A stretch of DNA of 64,000 nucleotides from Actinomyces sp. oral taxon 448 str. F0400. GTDB lineage: Bacteria > Actinomycetota > Actinomycetes > Actinomycetales > Actinomycetaceae. Below, piece by piece: positions 43,532 to 52,669 of the stretch (the first letter of the stretch is position 1; each line of letters opens with the position of its first letter). Below the pieces are notes generated by a model. The model had not been told where the DNA came from. It made no database searches and worked only from the letters and a program-made list of their open reading frames with translations. The position numbers were made by a program, and so were the translations under genes. The DNA lies in contig NZ_GL985606.1 in assembly GCF_000220835.1 (NCBI RefSeq), positions 2,436,399 to 2,500,398 on the forward strand, read 5' to 3'.

Positions 43532-46500
43532 GTGTCGACGCTGGACAGCACCATTGCAGGCTTCGGAGCCAACGAGTGGATGGTGGAGGAGATGCGGGAG
43601 GCCTGGCTGGCCGACCCCTCCTCGGTGACCCCGCAGTGGCGGGCCCTGTTCGCGGGCGCCGCCAGAACGGCCGACGATGGCGGCGGGACCACCGCAACCG
43701 CCGCAGACTCGGAGTCGCCGGCTGCAACGGGAGCCGACCCCATCGACACCGCCGACCCCGCCGGCATGGCCCTCGCCACCCCGTCGTCGCCGGGCCCCGC
43801 GCCCCGCCGCCGTCCCACGGCCGTCCAGGACGTCACCCGCTCCGACCTGCCGCCCGCGCCCCCCTCCGACGTCGCCCCGCCGACGTCGCCCTACGCCCAG
43901 CGCATGGCGCGCCAGCACGCCGGGGCGCGGGAGGCTGACGCCCACTCGGAGACCGAATCGCGCATGAAGGGCGCTGCCGCCCGCACCGCCCGGAACATGG
44001 AGGCCTCGCTGTCGATCCCGACCGCCACCTCCGCTCGCGCCATCCCCGCCAAGGTCCTCATCGAGAACCGCGTCGTCATCAACGGTCACCTGGCTCACAC
44101 CCACGGCGGCAAGGTGTCCTTCACTCACCTCATCGGCTGGGCCGTCGTCGAGGCGCTGGCCGAGATGCCCGCGATGAACGCTTCGTACGTCACCGACGAC
44201 GCGGGCAGGCCCACCCTTCGCGAGCCCGCTCACGTCGCCTTCGGCCTGGCCATCGACGTCCCGGCCTCCAGCGGCGAACGCCGTCTCCTGGTGCCCTCCA
44301 TCAAGAAGGCCGACCTCATGGATGTCGCCGGCTTCATCGCCGCCTACGAGGGCCTGGTCGCCAAGGCCCGCGACGGCAGTCTCGAGGTCGATGACTTCCG
44401 CGGCACCACCGTGACCCTGACCAATCCCGGCATGATCGGCACGCTCCACTCGGTGCCGCGCCTCATGCCCGGCCAGGGTCTGATTGTCGGGGTCGGTTCC
44501 ATGGCCTACCCGGCCGCTTTCGCCGGCACCAGCGAGGAGACCCTCGCCCGCCAGGGGATCGGCAAGATCGTGACCCTGACCTCCACCTACGACCACCGGG
44601 TCATCCAGGGGGCGGCGTCGGGCGAATTCCTGCGCCTGATCGAGCGCAAGCTCCTGGGCCTGGACGGATTCTGGGAGCGCACCTTCGAATCCCTGCGCAT
44701 CCCGCATGAGCCAGTCACATGGGCCCGCGACACCACCTACGACGCCGAGCTGGAAACCGGCAAACCGGCGCGCGTGTCCGAGCTCATCCACGCCTTCCGC
44801 CAGCGCGGCCACCTGGCGGCGGACACCGACCCGCTGACCTACCGCCTGCGTCGCCACCCCGACCTGGACTTGTCCACCTACGGGCTGAGCCTGTGGGACC
44901 TGGACCGCACCTTCCCCACCGGGGGTCTGGCCGGGATCGAGCGCGCCACCCTGCGCGAGATCCTGGCCCGCCTGCGCGACGCGTACTGCCGCACCGCCGG
45001 CATCGAGTACATGCACATCCAGGATCCCGCCCAACGCACCTGGTGGCAGGAGCGCCTGGAGTGCGAGTGGTCGGCGATCAATGCCGATGAGCGCCGCCGT
45101 ATCCTGACCAAGCTGGAGCAGGCCGAGGCCTTCGAGGCCTTCCTGCAGACCAAGTACGTGGGCCAGAAGCGCTTCAGTCTGGAGGGAGGGGAATCCCTCA
45201 TCGTCCTGCTGGACCGGCTGCTGGACGCCGCCGCCCACGACGGCCTGGACGAGGTCGTCATCGGCATGGCCCACCGCGGCCGTCTCAACGTCCTGTCCAA
45301 CATCGCCGGGAAGTCCTACGGCCAGATCTTCGATGAATTCGACGGCACCAACGTCATCGAGGGCGCGGGCACCGGCGACGTGAAGTACCACTTGGGTACG
45401 GAGGGCGTATTCACCGGCACCGACGGCGTGAGCACGCGCGTATCCCTGGCGGCCAACCCCTCCCATCTGGAAACGGTCGACGGGGTGGTCGAGGGGATCG
45501 TGCGCGCCAAGCAGGACCGCATCGGCCTGGGTGAGAGGGGCTACACGGTGCTGCCCGTGCTCGTCCATGGCGACGCCGCCTTCGCCGGGCAGGGGGTGGT
45601 CTACGAGACCCTCAACATGAGTCAGCTGCCCGCCTACCGCACCGGCGGCACGGTGCACATCGTGGTCAACAACCAGATCGGCTTCACCACCAGTGCCGCC
45701 TCGGCCCGCTCGACCACCTACGCCACCGACCTGGCCAAGGGCCTGCAGGTCCCGATCTTCCACGTCAACGCCGATGATCCCGAAACGGTGGCCCGCGCCG
45801 CCCGCCGCGCCTACGAGTACCGGGCGGCCTTCCACAAGGACGTCATCATCGACCTGATCTGCTACCGGCGCCGCGGTCACAACGAGGGCGACGACCCCTC
45901 GATGACCCAGCCGGTCATGTACCGGCTCATCGACTCCCTGCGGTCGACCCGCACGGTCTACACGGCCGACCTGGTGGGGCGCGGGGAGATCACCACTGAG
46001 GACGCCAGGAGGATCGAGAACGAATTCCACGACGAGCTCGAGCGCATCTTCACCGAGACGCGGGCCGCCCACGCTCGCCCCACCGCGCAGGAGGCGCAGG
46101 CGGAGTCGATCGATGCCACCGACCCGACTCAGGTCGGACTCTCGCGCACCTCCCTGGAGGTCCCCTCCTCCCAGCGGGCCGGTCAGGGAATGATGATCGG
46201 CTGGACCAGCGCGGTGCCGCGCAGCGTTATCGAGCGGATCGGGGATGCGCAGGTCGCCTACCCGGAGGGGTTCACGGTGCACCCCAAACTGGGGGCCATG
46301 CTCGCCAAGCGCCAGCGCGCCACTCGGGAGGGCGGCATCGACTGGGGGCTGGGCGAACTCATCGCCTTCGGCTCCCTGCTGATGGAGGGCGTGCCGGTGC
46401 GCGTGGTCGGCGAGGACTCCCGGCGCGCCACCTTCGCCCAGCGCCACGCCGTCCTGCACGACAACGATTCGGGCGCCGAGTGGACGCCCCTGGACTTCCT

Positions 46501-47371
46501 CACCCCGGACCAGGCTCCGCTGAGCATCTACGACTCACTGCTCAGCGAGTACGCGGCCCTGGGCTTCGAGTACGGCTACGCGGTCGAGCGTCCCGAGGGG
46601 CTGACAGTGTGGGAGGCGCAGTTCGGTGACTTCGCCAATGGCGCTCAGAGCATCATCGACGAGTACGTCGCCTCCGCAGGGCAGAAGTGGGGGCAGCGCT
46701 CCGGCCTGGTCATGCTCCTGCCCCACGGTCAGGAGGGTCAGGGTCCCGACCACTCCTCTGCCCGCATCGAGCGCTACCTGCAGATGTGTGCTCAGGGGAA
46801 CATGCGGGTGGCCATGCCCTCGACCCCGGCCGGCTACGCCCACCTGCTGCGCGAGCACGCCTACTCCCGTCCGCGCCGTCCGCTCATCGTATTCACCCCC
46901 AAGCAGCTGCTGCGGCTCAAGGCGGCCGTCTCAGCGGTGGAGGACCTCACGTCCGGCACCTTCCAGCCAGTCATCGGGGAGACGGACGAGCGGATCGCCT
47001 CGGGACGCGGAGTCGAGCGGGTGCTGCTGTGCTCGGGGCGCGTGTACTACACGCTGGCCGCCGAGCGGGCCGAGCGGGACGAGGCCTCGACGGCGATCGT
47101 TCGCCTCGAGCAGCTCTACCCGTTGCCCGCCGATGAGCTGGCCGAGGCGCTGGCCCCGTACAAGGGGGCCGAGATCGTCTTCGTCCAGGACGAGGCCGCC
47201 AATCAGGGGGTCTGGCCCTGGCTGGCTCTGCATATGCCCGCCTCGATCACGGGCGGTCAGATGCTGCGACTCATCGCCCCGCCCGAGGCGGCCTCCCCCG
47301 CCGTCGGCAGCCCCGGCGTCTACCGGGATCAGCAGGCCGCGCTCATGGCCGCGGCTTTCGCGCGGGAGTGA
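43532..47371 (+). CDS. kgd: Multifunctional 2-oxoglutarate metabolism enzyme (alpha-ketoglutarate decarboxylase, E1/E2 fusion)
   Basis: 1279 residues (mycobacterial Kgd is about 1230). The N-terminal motif STIAGFGANEWMVEEMREAWLADP is the E1-type opening, followed by an Ala/Pro linker. Residues about 130-385 are an E2 acyltransferase domain (VSFTHLIGWAVVEALAEMPAMN, TYDHRVIQGAASGEF). The rest is the thiamine-diphosphate E1: MAHRGRLNVL, GDAAFAGQGVVYE, and VVNNQIGFTT with the ThDP/Mg motif nearby. There is no lipoyl domain. It makes succinyl-CoA with Lpd partners, or succinate semialdehyde or 2-hydroxy-3-oxoadipate. GTG start with GAGGAGA upstream. In relatives it is inhibited by GarA/OdhI. Confidence 0.96.
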   Translation: MSTLDSTIAGFGANEWMVEEMREAWLADPSSVTPQWRALFAGAARTADDGGGTTATAADSESPAATGADPIDTADPAGMALATPSSPGPAPRRRPTAVQDVTRSDLPPAPPSDVAPPTSPYAQRMARQHAGAREADAHSETESRMKGAAARTARNMEASLSIPTATSARAIPAKVLIENRVVINGHLAHTHGGKVSFTHLIGWAVVEALAEMPAMNASYVTDDAGRPTLREPAHVAFGLAIDVPASSGERRLLVPSIKKADLMDVAGFIAAYEGLVAKARDGSLEVDDFRGTTVTLTNPGMIGTLHSVPRLMPGQGLIVGVGSMAYPAAFAGTSEETLARQGIGKIVTLTSTYDHRVIQGAASGEFLRLIERKLLGLDGFWERTFESLRIPHEPVTWARDTTYDAELETGKPARVSELIHAFRQRGHLAADTDPLTYRLRRHPDLDLSTYGLSLWDLDRTFPTGGLAGIERATLREILARLRDAYCRTAGIEYMHIQDPAQRTWWQERLECEWSAINADERRRILTKLEQAEAFEAFLQTKYVGQKRFSLEGGESLIVLLDRLLDAAAHDGLDEVVIGMAHRGRLNVLSNIAGKSYGQIFDEFDGTNVIEGAGTGDVKYHLGTEGVFTGTDGVSTRVSLAANPSHLETVDGVVEGIVRAKQDRIGLGERGYTVLPVLVHGDAAFAGQGVVYETLNMSQLPAYRTGGTVHIVVNNQIGFTTSAASARSTTYATDLAKGLQVPIFHVNADDPETVARAARRAYEYRAAFHKDVIIDLICYRRRGHNEGDDPSMTQPVMYRLIDSLRSTRTVYTADLVGRGEITTEDARRIENEFHDELERIFTETRAAHARPTAQEAQAESIDATDPTQVGLSRTSLEVPSSQRAGQGMMIGWTSAVPRSVIERIGDAQVAYPEGFTVHPKLGAMLAKRQRATREGGIDWGLGELIAFGSLLMEGVPVRVVGEDSRRATFAQRHAVLHDNDSGAEWTPLDFLTPDQAPLSIYDSLLSEYAALGFEYGYAVERPEGLTVWEAQFGDFANGAQSIIDEYVASAGQKWGQRSGLVMLLPHGQEGQGPDHSSARIERYLQMCAQGNMRVAMPSTPAGYAHLLREHAYSRPRRPLIVFTPKQLLRLKAAVSAVEDLTSGTFQPVIGETDERIASGRGVERVLLCSGRVYYTLAAERAERDEASTAIVRLEQLYPLPADELAEALAPYKGAEIVFVQDEAANQGVWPWLALHMPASITGGQMLRLIAPPEAASPAVGSPGVYRDQQAALMAAAFARE

Positions 47372-47483
47372 GGAGCGTGCGGCCGCGGGCCCGAGGTTCG
47401 GCTCCATCGGCTCCGGCGAGTCGTGAGCCGTCGCAGGACGCGGTACCGTCATTCCCGGAGGCGTTCCAGGCTCAGGAGGCGAC

Positions 47484-48074
47484 GTGGACGAGACCCGGAT
47501 CCACTTCATCGGCGACGAGCTCGTGGCCGGCTACGGCGATCCCCGAGCCCTGGGGTGGGCCGGGCGCGTCATGGCGCGCACGCCCCGCGATCTGGACGCC
47601 TTCTGGGCGACGCTGGCCGTGCCCCGGGAGACGACGGTCCAGCTCGCCGACCGGTGGCCCTCCGAGGTGGCCCTGCGCTCCACTCACACCGGGCTCAACC
47701 GCCTGGTCATCGGGCTGGGGACGGCTGACGTCGGCTCGGGCATCTCGCCCGCGCGCAGCCGTCTGGCCCTGGCCAACATCCTGGACAAGGCGGCGAGTGA
47801 GCAGCGGGCCTGTTTCGTGGTCGGCCCCCCGCCGCTGCCCGGGGTCAATCCCGATGGGACGGCCGCGCTGTCGCGCGCGGTGACCGAGGTGTGCCACCGG
47901 CGCGGAGTTCCCTACGTGGAGACCTTCGAGCCGCTGCACAATCATGAGCAGTGGATGACCGATGTCGCCGCCGGCGATGGCAACCATCCCGGTCAGGCGG
48001 GCTACGGGCTGCTCGCCTGGCTGGTGCTGCACCGCGGCTGGTACGAGTGGCTGGGCGTGGAGCAGCCGGGCTGA
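47484..48074 (+). CDS. SGNH/GDSL-family hydrolase
   Basis: 196 residues. Block I is HFIGDELVAGYGD (GDxL with Glu replacing the usual nucleophile Ser). Block III-like GLGTADVGSG and the C-terminal DGNHPGQAGYGLLAWLV (block V, DxxH) are present. The GDEL substitution means the catalytic Ser of GDSL is missing at the canonical place, so the enzyme may be inactive or use another residue; the fold assignment rests on blocks I and V. GTG start with AGGAGG 4-5 nt upstream. It follows kgd by 112 nt. Confidence 0.75.
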   Translation: MDETRIHFIGDELVAGYGDPRALGWAGRVMARTPRDLDAFWATLAVPRETTVQLADRWPSEVALRSTHTGLNRLVIGLGTADVGSGISPARSRLALANILDKAASEQRACFVVGPPPLPGVNPDGTAALSRAVTEVCHRRGVPYVETFEPLHNHEQWMTDVAAGDGNHPGQAGYGLLAWLVLHRGWYEWLGVEQPG

Positions 48075-48386
48075 GTGTCGATGCACTGCGGGCAAGGCCG
48101 GCGGTTACCACGATGATCGTGCCCAGAATGAAAATGAACAAAAGTCGGTGCCCGAATCGCTCTCCCATGCAGCCCGACGGGATGATCGTCAGCGCGAGAA
48201 TAAGGCCGTAGCTGTTGACCGCCCAGAACGCCCGGCCCCGGTCGCACCCGAGTCCTGTGTCAGCGAGGGTACTGCGATGCCGACAATCGTCAGGTCGAGG
48301 AGGGCGATGAGTATCCTCCAGCCAAGGCGCGCAGCCCGACCCACCACCGAGTGCCGACCAGCAGGGCCGGGGAGTCTTCCGTCATG
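48075..48386 (-). pseudogene. MFS transporter (DHA2-like), N-terminal remnant with frameshifts
   Basis: ATG 48386 has a strong AAGGAGA 6 nt upstream and opens MTEDSPALLVGTRWW, but the transporter sequence then changes frame twice: RILIALLDLTIVGIAVPSLTQDSGAT, and AFWAVNSYGLILALTIIPSGCMGERFGHRLLF followed by IFILGTIIVVTAGLARSAS. These are helices 1-3 of a drug:proton antiporter (LDxTIVxxAxP and GxxxERFGxR motifs). The remnant ends where the SGNH gene ends, so about three quarters of the gene is deleted. Confidence 0.7.
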
Positions 48387-48689
48387 TATTCTCCTTGTCC
48401 ATAGGTCCGGCATTCATACGGACGGTGCCATCATTGTTCGAGTAACCTCAGTCGTCTCCCGAACGATGTTCCCGACCGCGCTATACAACTCAACCAACGA
48501 GGGAATCAACTTTTGTCGTTGACCGTCATAGGTTCCTGAATGTCAGAGCTCGGAAAGCGAAGCCAGGGTGGAAATCCCCGTAGCAACATTACAGATATTT
48601 AAGATGCGCCCTGGCGGAGGGCTAGTTGAAAACTTGCATTCTTCACCGCCTCAAAGGGCCAGAAGCATGTGACGGCTTTCTCGCCAGGG
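48387..48689. other. Intergenic region between the MFS and IS remnants
   Basis: About 300 bases, noticeably more AT-rich than the surroundings (48470-48620), with no recognisable gene. It may contain the former MFS promoter or the edge of the decayed insertion sequence. I could not identify terminal inverted repeats. Confidence 0.35.
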
Positions 48690-49290
48690 GTGGGCGACGA
48701 ACCTCATGGAGGCTCGGATCAGGTACACGACGCAGACGCACCACCGAGTCCGGCCGAGCCGCCCGGGTCGCGCCACGGAACAGGTTCCGCACACCGAAGA
48801 ACACGCGCGGCGCATTCGACAGGGCCCTGGCAGGCGACGAGACGAGGCCGCACGACTCTATGCCAATACGCCAAGCTCATCGGCCGCGGCCGGGTGCTGG
48901 CGATTGTGAACCAGCCCGCCCATCATCGGAGCCCTCGCGGTCGCCGTCGTGCGCGACATGACGTGGGCTTACCCATCGGCCTGTTCATGAGGCGGATCGC
49001 GGACCCGGCCCCGGGAAAGGCGAAGATGGGGACGCGAATAACACCGCGGCCGCGCCGATGCCGCACGCATCCTGCGAGCCGTCACCGGCTCGGACGAGGA
49101 CGCGTAGCCCTGGGCACGCGCACCGGCTTCGACATGGTCGCCGGTACCGACGGCGTCGTCCCATCGCGCCTGGCGAGGCAGCTCAACATCCTGCACGACC
49201 GACACTCCGAAAGATCACTCAGGGCGAACGTCGTGGCCAGGCCGTCATCGCCCTGGCCCGCCGCCTGACACACCGCATAGGGGCGCTCGC
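48690..49290 (+). pseudogene. IS110-family transposase remnant
   Basis: Pieces in several frames match the IS110 transposase in order: GRVLAIVNQP, PIIGALAVAVVRDM, GLFMRRIADPAPGKAKMGTRIT (family signature PGKAKTDARDA), DAADAARILRAVTG, ALGTRTGFDMVAGTD (family LTGFDDDLA), RLARQLNILHDRHSERSL, and the C-terminal ERRGQAVIALARRLTHRI. The DEDD catalytic acidic residues are interrupted. At least three frame changes and internal losses make it inactive. The core-like length (about 600 bp) is half that of an intact IS110. Its arrival may have caused the neighbouring MFS deletion (inference). Confidence 0.6.
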
Positions 49291-49365
49291 AGCGCCGGCT
49301 CGTGAATCGCGCAGCGACCACCCGGGCAGGCCCGACTGGCCCGATGGCCCGATGGGGTCGGGTCG

Positions 49366-50985
49366 TTACCCCGCCCGCAGGTCTCGGCCCCGGAAGACGA
49401 GGACCGACCCGGCCAGCAGCACGACGCCGGCCATGGCGAGCCCTGCGAGAGCGGCGCCGTCGGGGTCGTCCAGGGGCAGCGTCCCCACCAGGTGCAACGG
49501 GGAGAGGTTCTCCGCCCACTCCGGCAACCTCAGAGCCTCGCCGAGGAATCCCACGGTGAGGCACCAGCCGAACAGGACCCAGCCCGCCCCCGCCCATCGG
49601 GGGCCCGCGGACGCCAGGGCGGCGCACGCGGCGACGACGAAGACGACGGGAACCGCGTAGCCCGCTCCTACCGAGCACGCCGTCGTCAAGGCGCCGCGCT
49701 CGCCGGTCGACCACCAGGTACCGGCCCCGAGAGCCAGGCACGCCGCAGCGAGGACCGCGAGCGCCGAGGCGACGGCCATCAGCCACCAGGTGCACCACAG
49801 CCGAGTGCGTCCTAGCTGGGTCGCCACCACCGCCCCCAGGCGGCCCGAGGTCTCCTCCCCGGCCAGGCGAGTCGCAGCCTGGGCGCCGGCACCTGCGGCG
49901 GCACTCGCTGCCATGATCGCCGCCATCATGACGACGAGGTCACTGCCCTTGTCCGCCCCCATGGCGGTGAGCAGGGTGGGATTGGCATCAACCAGATCGG
50001 CGACCTCACGGCTCATCCAGCCGAAGAGGCCCGACCAGACCACGGCGAGCAGTCCCCACCCCACGACGGCGGCGCGGCACAGGCGCCAGGCCAGGCCGAG
50101 CCCGGTGGCCAGACCGCGTCGTGCGCGAGCGGGGCCGGGCCTCGGGGCGAGCACGCCGGAGCCGAGGTCTCGCCGGAGCGCGACGGTCGTGGCGGCCGTC
50201 AGGAGCACGAGCACACCGACGCCGTAGGCGGCCAGGGGCCAGGGGCGGGGCTGGCCGAAGGGCCGCACCTCGGCCAGCCATCCCAGGGGGCCACCGACCC
50301 AGGTGGTGGCCGCATCGTGCCCGTCGACGACGGCGCGCAGGAGGTAGCACAGGACCACGGCTCCCGCCCCGGTCCGGTAGGCGACGCGAGTCTCCTGGCA
50401 CAGCTGAGCAAGAAGGAGCCCGAGGGCGCCGAAGAACGCGGTGCAGCCGGTCACGCCAAGCGCGTACCACACCGCGCCGTCGGCGGGCGGACCGGTAGCG
50501 GCCAGCCCGCAGGCGATGAGGCCGCCGGCGACGGCGGCGTCCGCCAGAAGAAGGACGGTCGCGGCGGCACTCGGCGAGGCGACGCCGACGCGGCCGGCGC
50601 TGACCAGCTCCACGCGTCCGGCCTCCTCCTGGCGGCGGGTGAGTCGGATGGCGAGGATCAGGCCGGTCAGAGGGAAGAGCAGCAGGCCCATGAAACCGAC
50701 CTCGAAAGCAACGATCCCGCCGATACTCGTCAGATCGTAGCCACGCCCGTTGAAGATGATGTTGACCTTCGATAGGCCGACCGTGGCGGCGTACTGGTCC
50801 CGGTCGGCCTGGGCGGGGTACAGGCCCTCGATGCCGCGGGCGGTGGCGGTCACGAGGCCGCTCTGCAGGACGGCGAGGGCGAGCAGGCCGCCCCACTGGG
50901 TGCGGGCGCCGATCCGCACCGTCCGGGCGAGTCCAGCCAGGGGTCTGCGCGGCACGGTGAGGGCGCGGGGACGGGGCACGCTCAT
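49366..50985 (-). CDS. ABC exporter permease (multidrug/polyketide-type)
   Basis: 539 residues with about 12 membrane segments and a large central loop, in two similar halves. The first half includes QWGGLLALAVLQSGLVTATARG and GFMGLLLFPLTGLILAIRLTRRQEEAGRVELVSAG; the latter RxEE-GRxELV motif recurs as RLAGEETSGRLGAVVATQLGR in the second half. This is the actinobacterial ABC-2-like exporter permease that pairs with a separate ATPase. The ATG at 50985 overlaps the ATPase stop (ATGA). Substrate unknown. The divergent TetR gene suggests induction by a drug or metabolite. Confidence 0.88.
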   Translation of the reverse strand: MSVPRPRALTVPRRPLAGLARTVRIGARTQWGGLLALAVLQSGLVTATARGIEGLYPAQADRDQYAATVGLSKVNIIFNGRGYDLTSIGGIVAFEVGFMGLLLFPLTGLILAIRLTRRQEEAGRVELVSAGRVGVASPSAAATVLLLADAAVAGGLIACGLAATGPPADGAVWYALGVTGCTAFFGALGLLLAQLCQETRVAYRTGAGAVVLCYLLRAVVDGHDAATTWVGGPLGWLAEVRPFGQPRPWPLAAYGVGVLVLLTAATTVALRRDLGSGVLAPRPGPARARRGLATGLGLAWRLCRAAVVGWGLLAVVWSGLFGWMSREVADLVDANPTLLTAMGADKGSDLVVMMAAIMAASAAAGAGAQAATRLAGEETSGRLGAVVATQLGRTRLWCTWWLMAVASALAVLAAACLALGAGTWWSTGERGALTTACSVGAGYAVPVVFVVAACAALASAGPRWAGAGWVLFGWCLTVGFLGEALRLPEWAENLSPLHLVGTLPLDDPDGAALAGLAMAGVVLLAGSVLVFRGRDLRAG

Positions 50986-51938
50986 TCACCGCCCTTGACG
51001 CGGGACGGATCGCCACTCGGGGCGGATGCGCCGTCCTCATACCGGTGGAGGAAGAGCTGCTGCAGGCTGGGCGGCCGGACGGCGAGATCGCGGGGACCGG
51101 CCTCGCTCAGTGCAGCGATGACGGCAGGCAGCGCCGTGCGGGAGGATAGCAGGCGGGTGCGGACTCCGGACTGGATGCCGGTCAGAGTCAATGAGCTCAC
51201 GCCGTCGAGTCCCTCCAGTCCCGAGGGCGAGCACTGCGTGAGGGCCTCGACCCCGATCGGTGCGCCGGCGCGCAGCTCGGTGAGCTCCCCGGAGAAGACG
51301 GCCCGACCTGAGCGGATGACGGTGACGCGTCGGCACAGGGCCTCGACCTCGGACAGGATGTGGCTGGACAAGAGGACGCTCGTCCCCTCGGCCGCCCGTT
51401 CGGCGACGACCTGTTGGAAGACCTCCTCCATGAGGGGGTCCAGGCCGGAGGTGGGCTCATCGAGGACGAGCAGCTCGGCATCGACGGCCAGGGCGGCGAC
51501 GAGGGCGACCTTCTGACGGTTGCCCTTGGAGTAGGTGCGGAAGCGGCGAGTCGGGTCGAGCTCGAAGCGGTCGATGAGCTCTTCCCTGCGGGCGCGGTCG
51601 AGCCCGCCGTGCAGGCCGCCGAGCAGGTCGATGCACTCCCCGCCGCTCAGCCCCGGCCACAGCGCGGTGTCGCCGGGCACGTAGGCGAGACGGGCGTGGA
51701 TGTCGACGGCGTCGCGACGCGCGTCCAGTCCGAAGACCGTGATCCGTCCGGCGTCCAGACGCAGCTGACCGAGCAGGGCGCGGATGGTGGTCGACTTGCC
51801 GGCCCCGTTGGGGCCGAGGAACCCGTGGACCTCGCCGGGCCGGACGGCCAGGTCGAGGCCGGCGAGCGCATGAGTGCGGCCGAACGACTTGGACAGAGCC
51901 TCAGCGCTGACGACAAATTCTGACAGTGACTGTCTCAT
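50982..51938 (-). CDS. ABC exporter ATP-binding protein
   Basis: 318 residues. Walker A is GPNGAGKSTTIRALLG, Q-loop LAYVPGDTALWPGL, signature LSGGECIDLLGGLH-like region with YSKGNRQKVALVAALAV, Walker B LLVLDEPTSGLDPL, and H-loop SSHILSEV. A DUF4162-like C-terminal segment follows. The ATG at 51938 (RQSLSEFVVSAEALSKSFG) fits the family start. It has no Shine-Dalgarno, and a -10-like TACAGT lies 7 nt upstream, so the mRNA may be leaderless. This start codon is inside the spacer of the divergent operator. Confidence 0.92.
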   Translation of the reverse strand: MRQSLSEFVVSAEALSKSFGRTHALAGLDLAVRPGEVHGFLGPNGAGKSTTIRALLGQLRLDAGRITVFGLDARRDAVDIHARLAYVPGDTALWPGLSGGECIDLLGGLHGGLDRARREELIDRFELDPTRRFRTYSKGNRQKVALVAALAVDAELLVLDEPTSGLDPLMEEVFQQVVAERAAEGTSVLLSSHILSEVEALCRRVTVIRSGRAVFSGELTELRAGAPIGVEALTQCSPSGLEGLDGVSSLTLTGIQSGVRTRLLSSRTALPAVIAALSEAGPRDLAVRPPSLQQLFLHRYEDGASAPSGDPSRVKGGE

Positions 51939-51950
51939 GACAGTCACTGT
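51923..51950. promoter_or_regulatory. Double-palindrome TetR operator spanning the exporter start codon
   Basis: ACAGTGACTGTC (51923-51934) and GACAGTCACTGT (51939-51950) are exact reverse complements with a TCAT spacer. Each arm is itself a palindrome (ACAGT-G-ACTGT and ACAGT-C-ACTGT), so two dimers could bind side by side as with QacR. The exporter ATPase ATG is read from the spacer, so repressor bound here would cover its start and the presumed -10. The divergent TetR gene starts 53 nt to the right. Confidence 0.8.
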
Positions 51951-52002
51951 ACTCGATAGGATCGGTGAGTCCGCAACCCCCTCCGACGGAACAGGACCAC
52001 GC

Positions 52003-52662
52003 GTGACACGCCCCATGCAGCCCCGGCGCACGCCGCCCGCGGCCGCCCCGACTACGCCGCCGAAGCCGAGTCTGCGAGCCCGCAAGAAGGCGGCGACCAT
52101 GCACCACGTCCAGCAGGTCGCCCTCGACCTGTTCGCGAGCCACGACTTCGAGACGGTGAGCATCGAGCAGGTGGCCCGGGCCGCCGACGTCTCCCCCTCC
52201 ACGATCTACCGCTACTTCGGGACCAAAGAAGGACTCATCCTCCACGACGAGTACGACGACCGGCTCCTCGACGTCCTGCGCTACTGCCTCGACCAGGGCG
52301 ATGACTTCTGGTCGGCAGCGCGGACCTCCCTGGCGACGATCTGGGAGGACCACTTCGTGACCGACGAGGCCTCAACCCGGCTGCGCACGCGCCTGTGGTT
52401 CGAAATCCCCCGGGTGCAGGCCGCCGGGTACCTCGTCATCGCCGATCAGGTCGACCAGTTCGCCCGCATCATGGCGGACACCGGCAGATGGTCCTTCCCG
52501 CAGGCCCGGATCATCTCCTCTGGAATCGTATGGTCATTCGTGGCCGCGCTGCGCAACTGGTACGACTCCGGTCTCGATACCGACTGGCGCGACCACATCA
52601 CGGATCTCATCACCTGGCTCGAACGGAGCTGCACCCCGCAGACGACCAGCGCCAACGCGTGA
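52003..52662 (+). CDS. TetR-family transcriptional regulator
   Basis: 219 residues. After a Pro/Ala-rich N-terminus of about 25 residues comes the TetR DNA-binding domain: RKKAATMHHVQQVALDLFASHDFETVSIEQVARAADVSPSTIYRYFGTKEGLI (helix-turn-helix at VSIEQVARAADVSPSTIYRYF). The C-terminal ligand/dimer domain is all-helical and Trp-rich. GTG 52003 is preferred for AGGA 7 nt upstream; ATG 52015 is possible. It is divergent from the ABC exporter and almost certainly represses it and itself through the double palindrome at 51923-51950. Confidence 0.92.
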   Translation: MTRPMQPRRTPPAAAPTTPPKPSLRARKKAATMHHVQQVALDLFASHDFETVSIEQVARAADVSPSTIYRYFGTKEGLILHDEYDDRLLDVLRYCLDQGDDFWSAARTSLATIWEDHFVTDEASTRLRTRLWFEIPRVQAAGYLVIADQVDQFARIMADTGRWSFPQARIISSGIVWSFVAALRNWYDSGLDTDWRDHITDLITWLERSCTPQTTSANA

Positions 52663-52669
52663 GGACGGG

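Noticed and set aside
42086..46459. A 1457-codon open frame on the minus strand
   Set aside because: It is antisense to kgd and the CNNM gene and shows only the Gly/Val/Leu-rich pattern produced by reading high-GC genes backwards. kgd has full family motifs.
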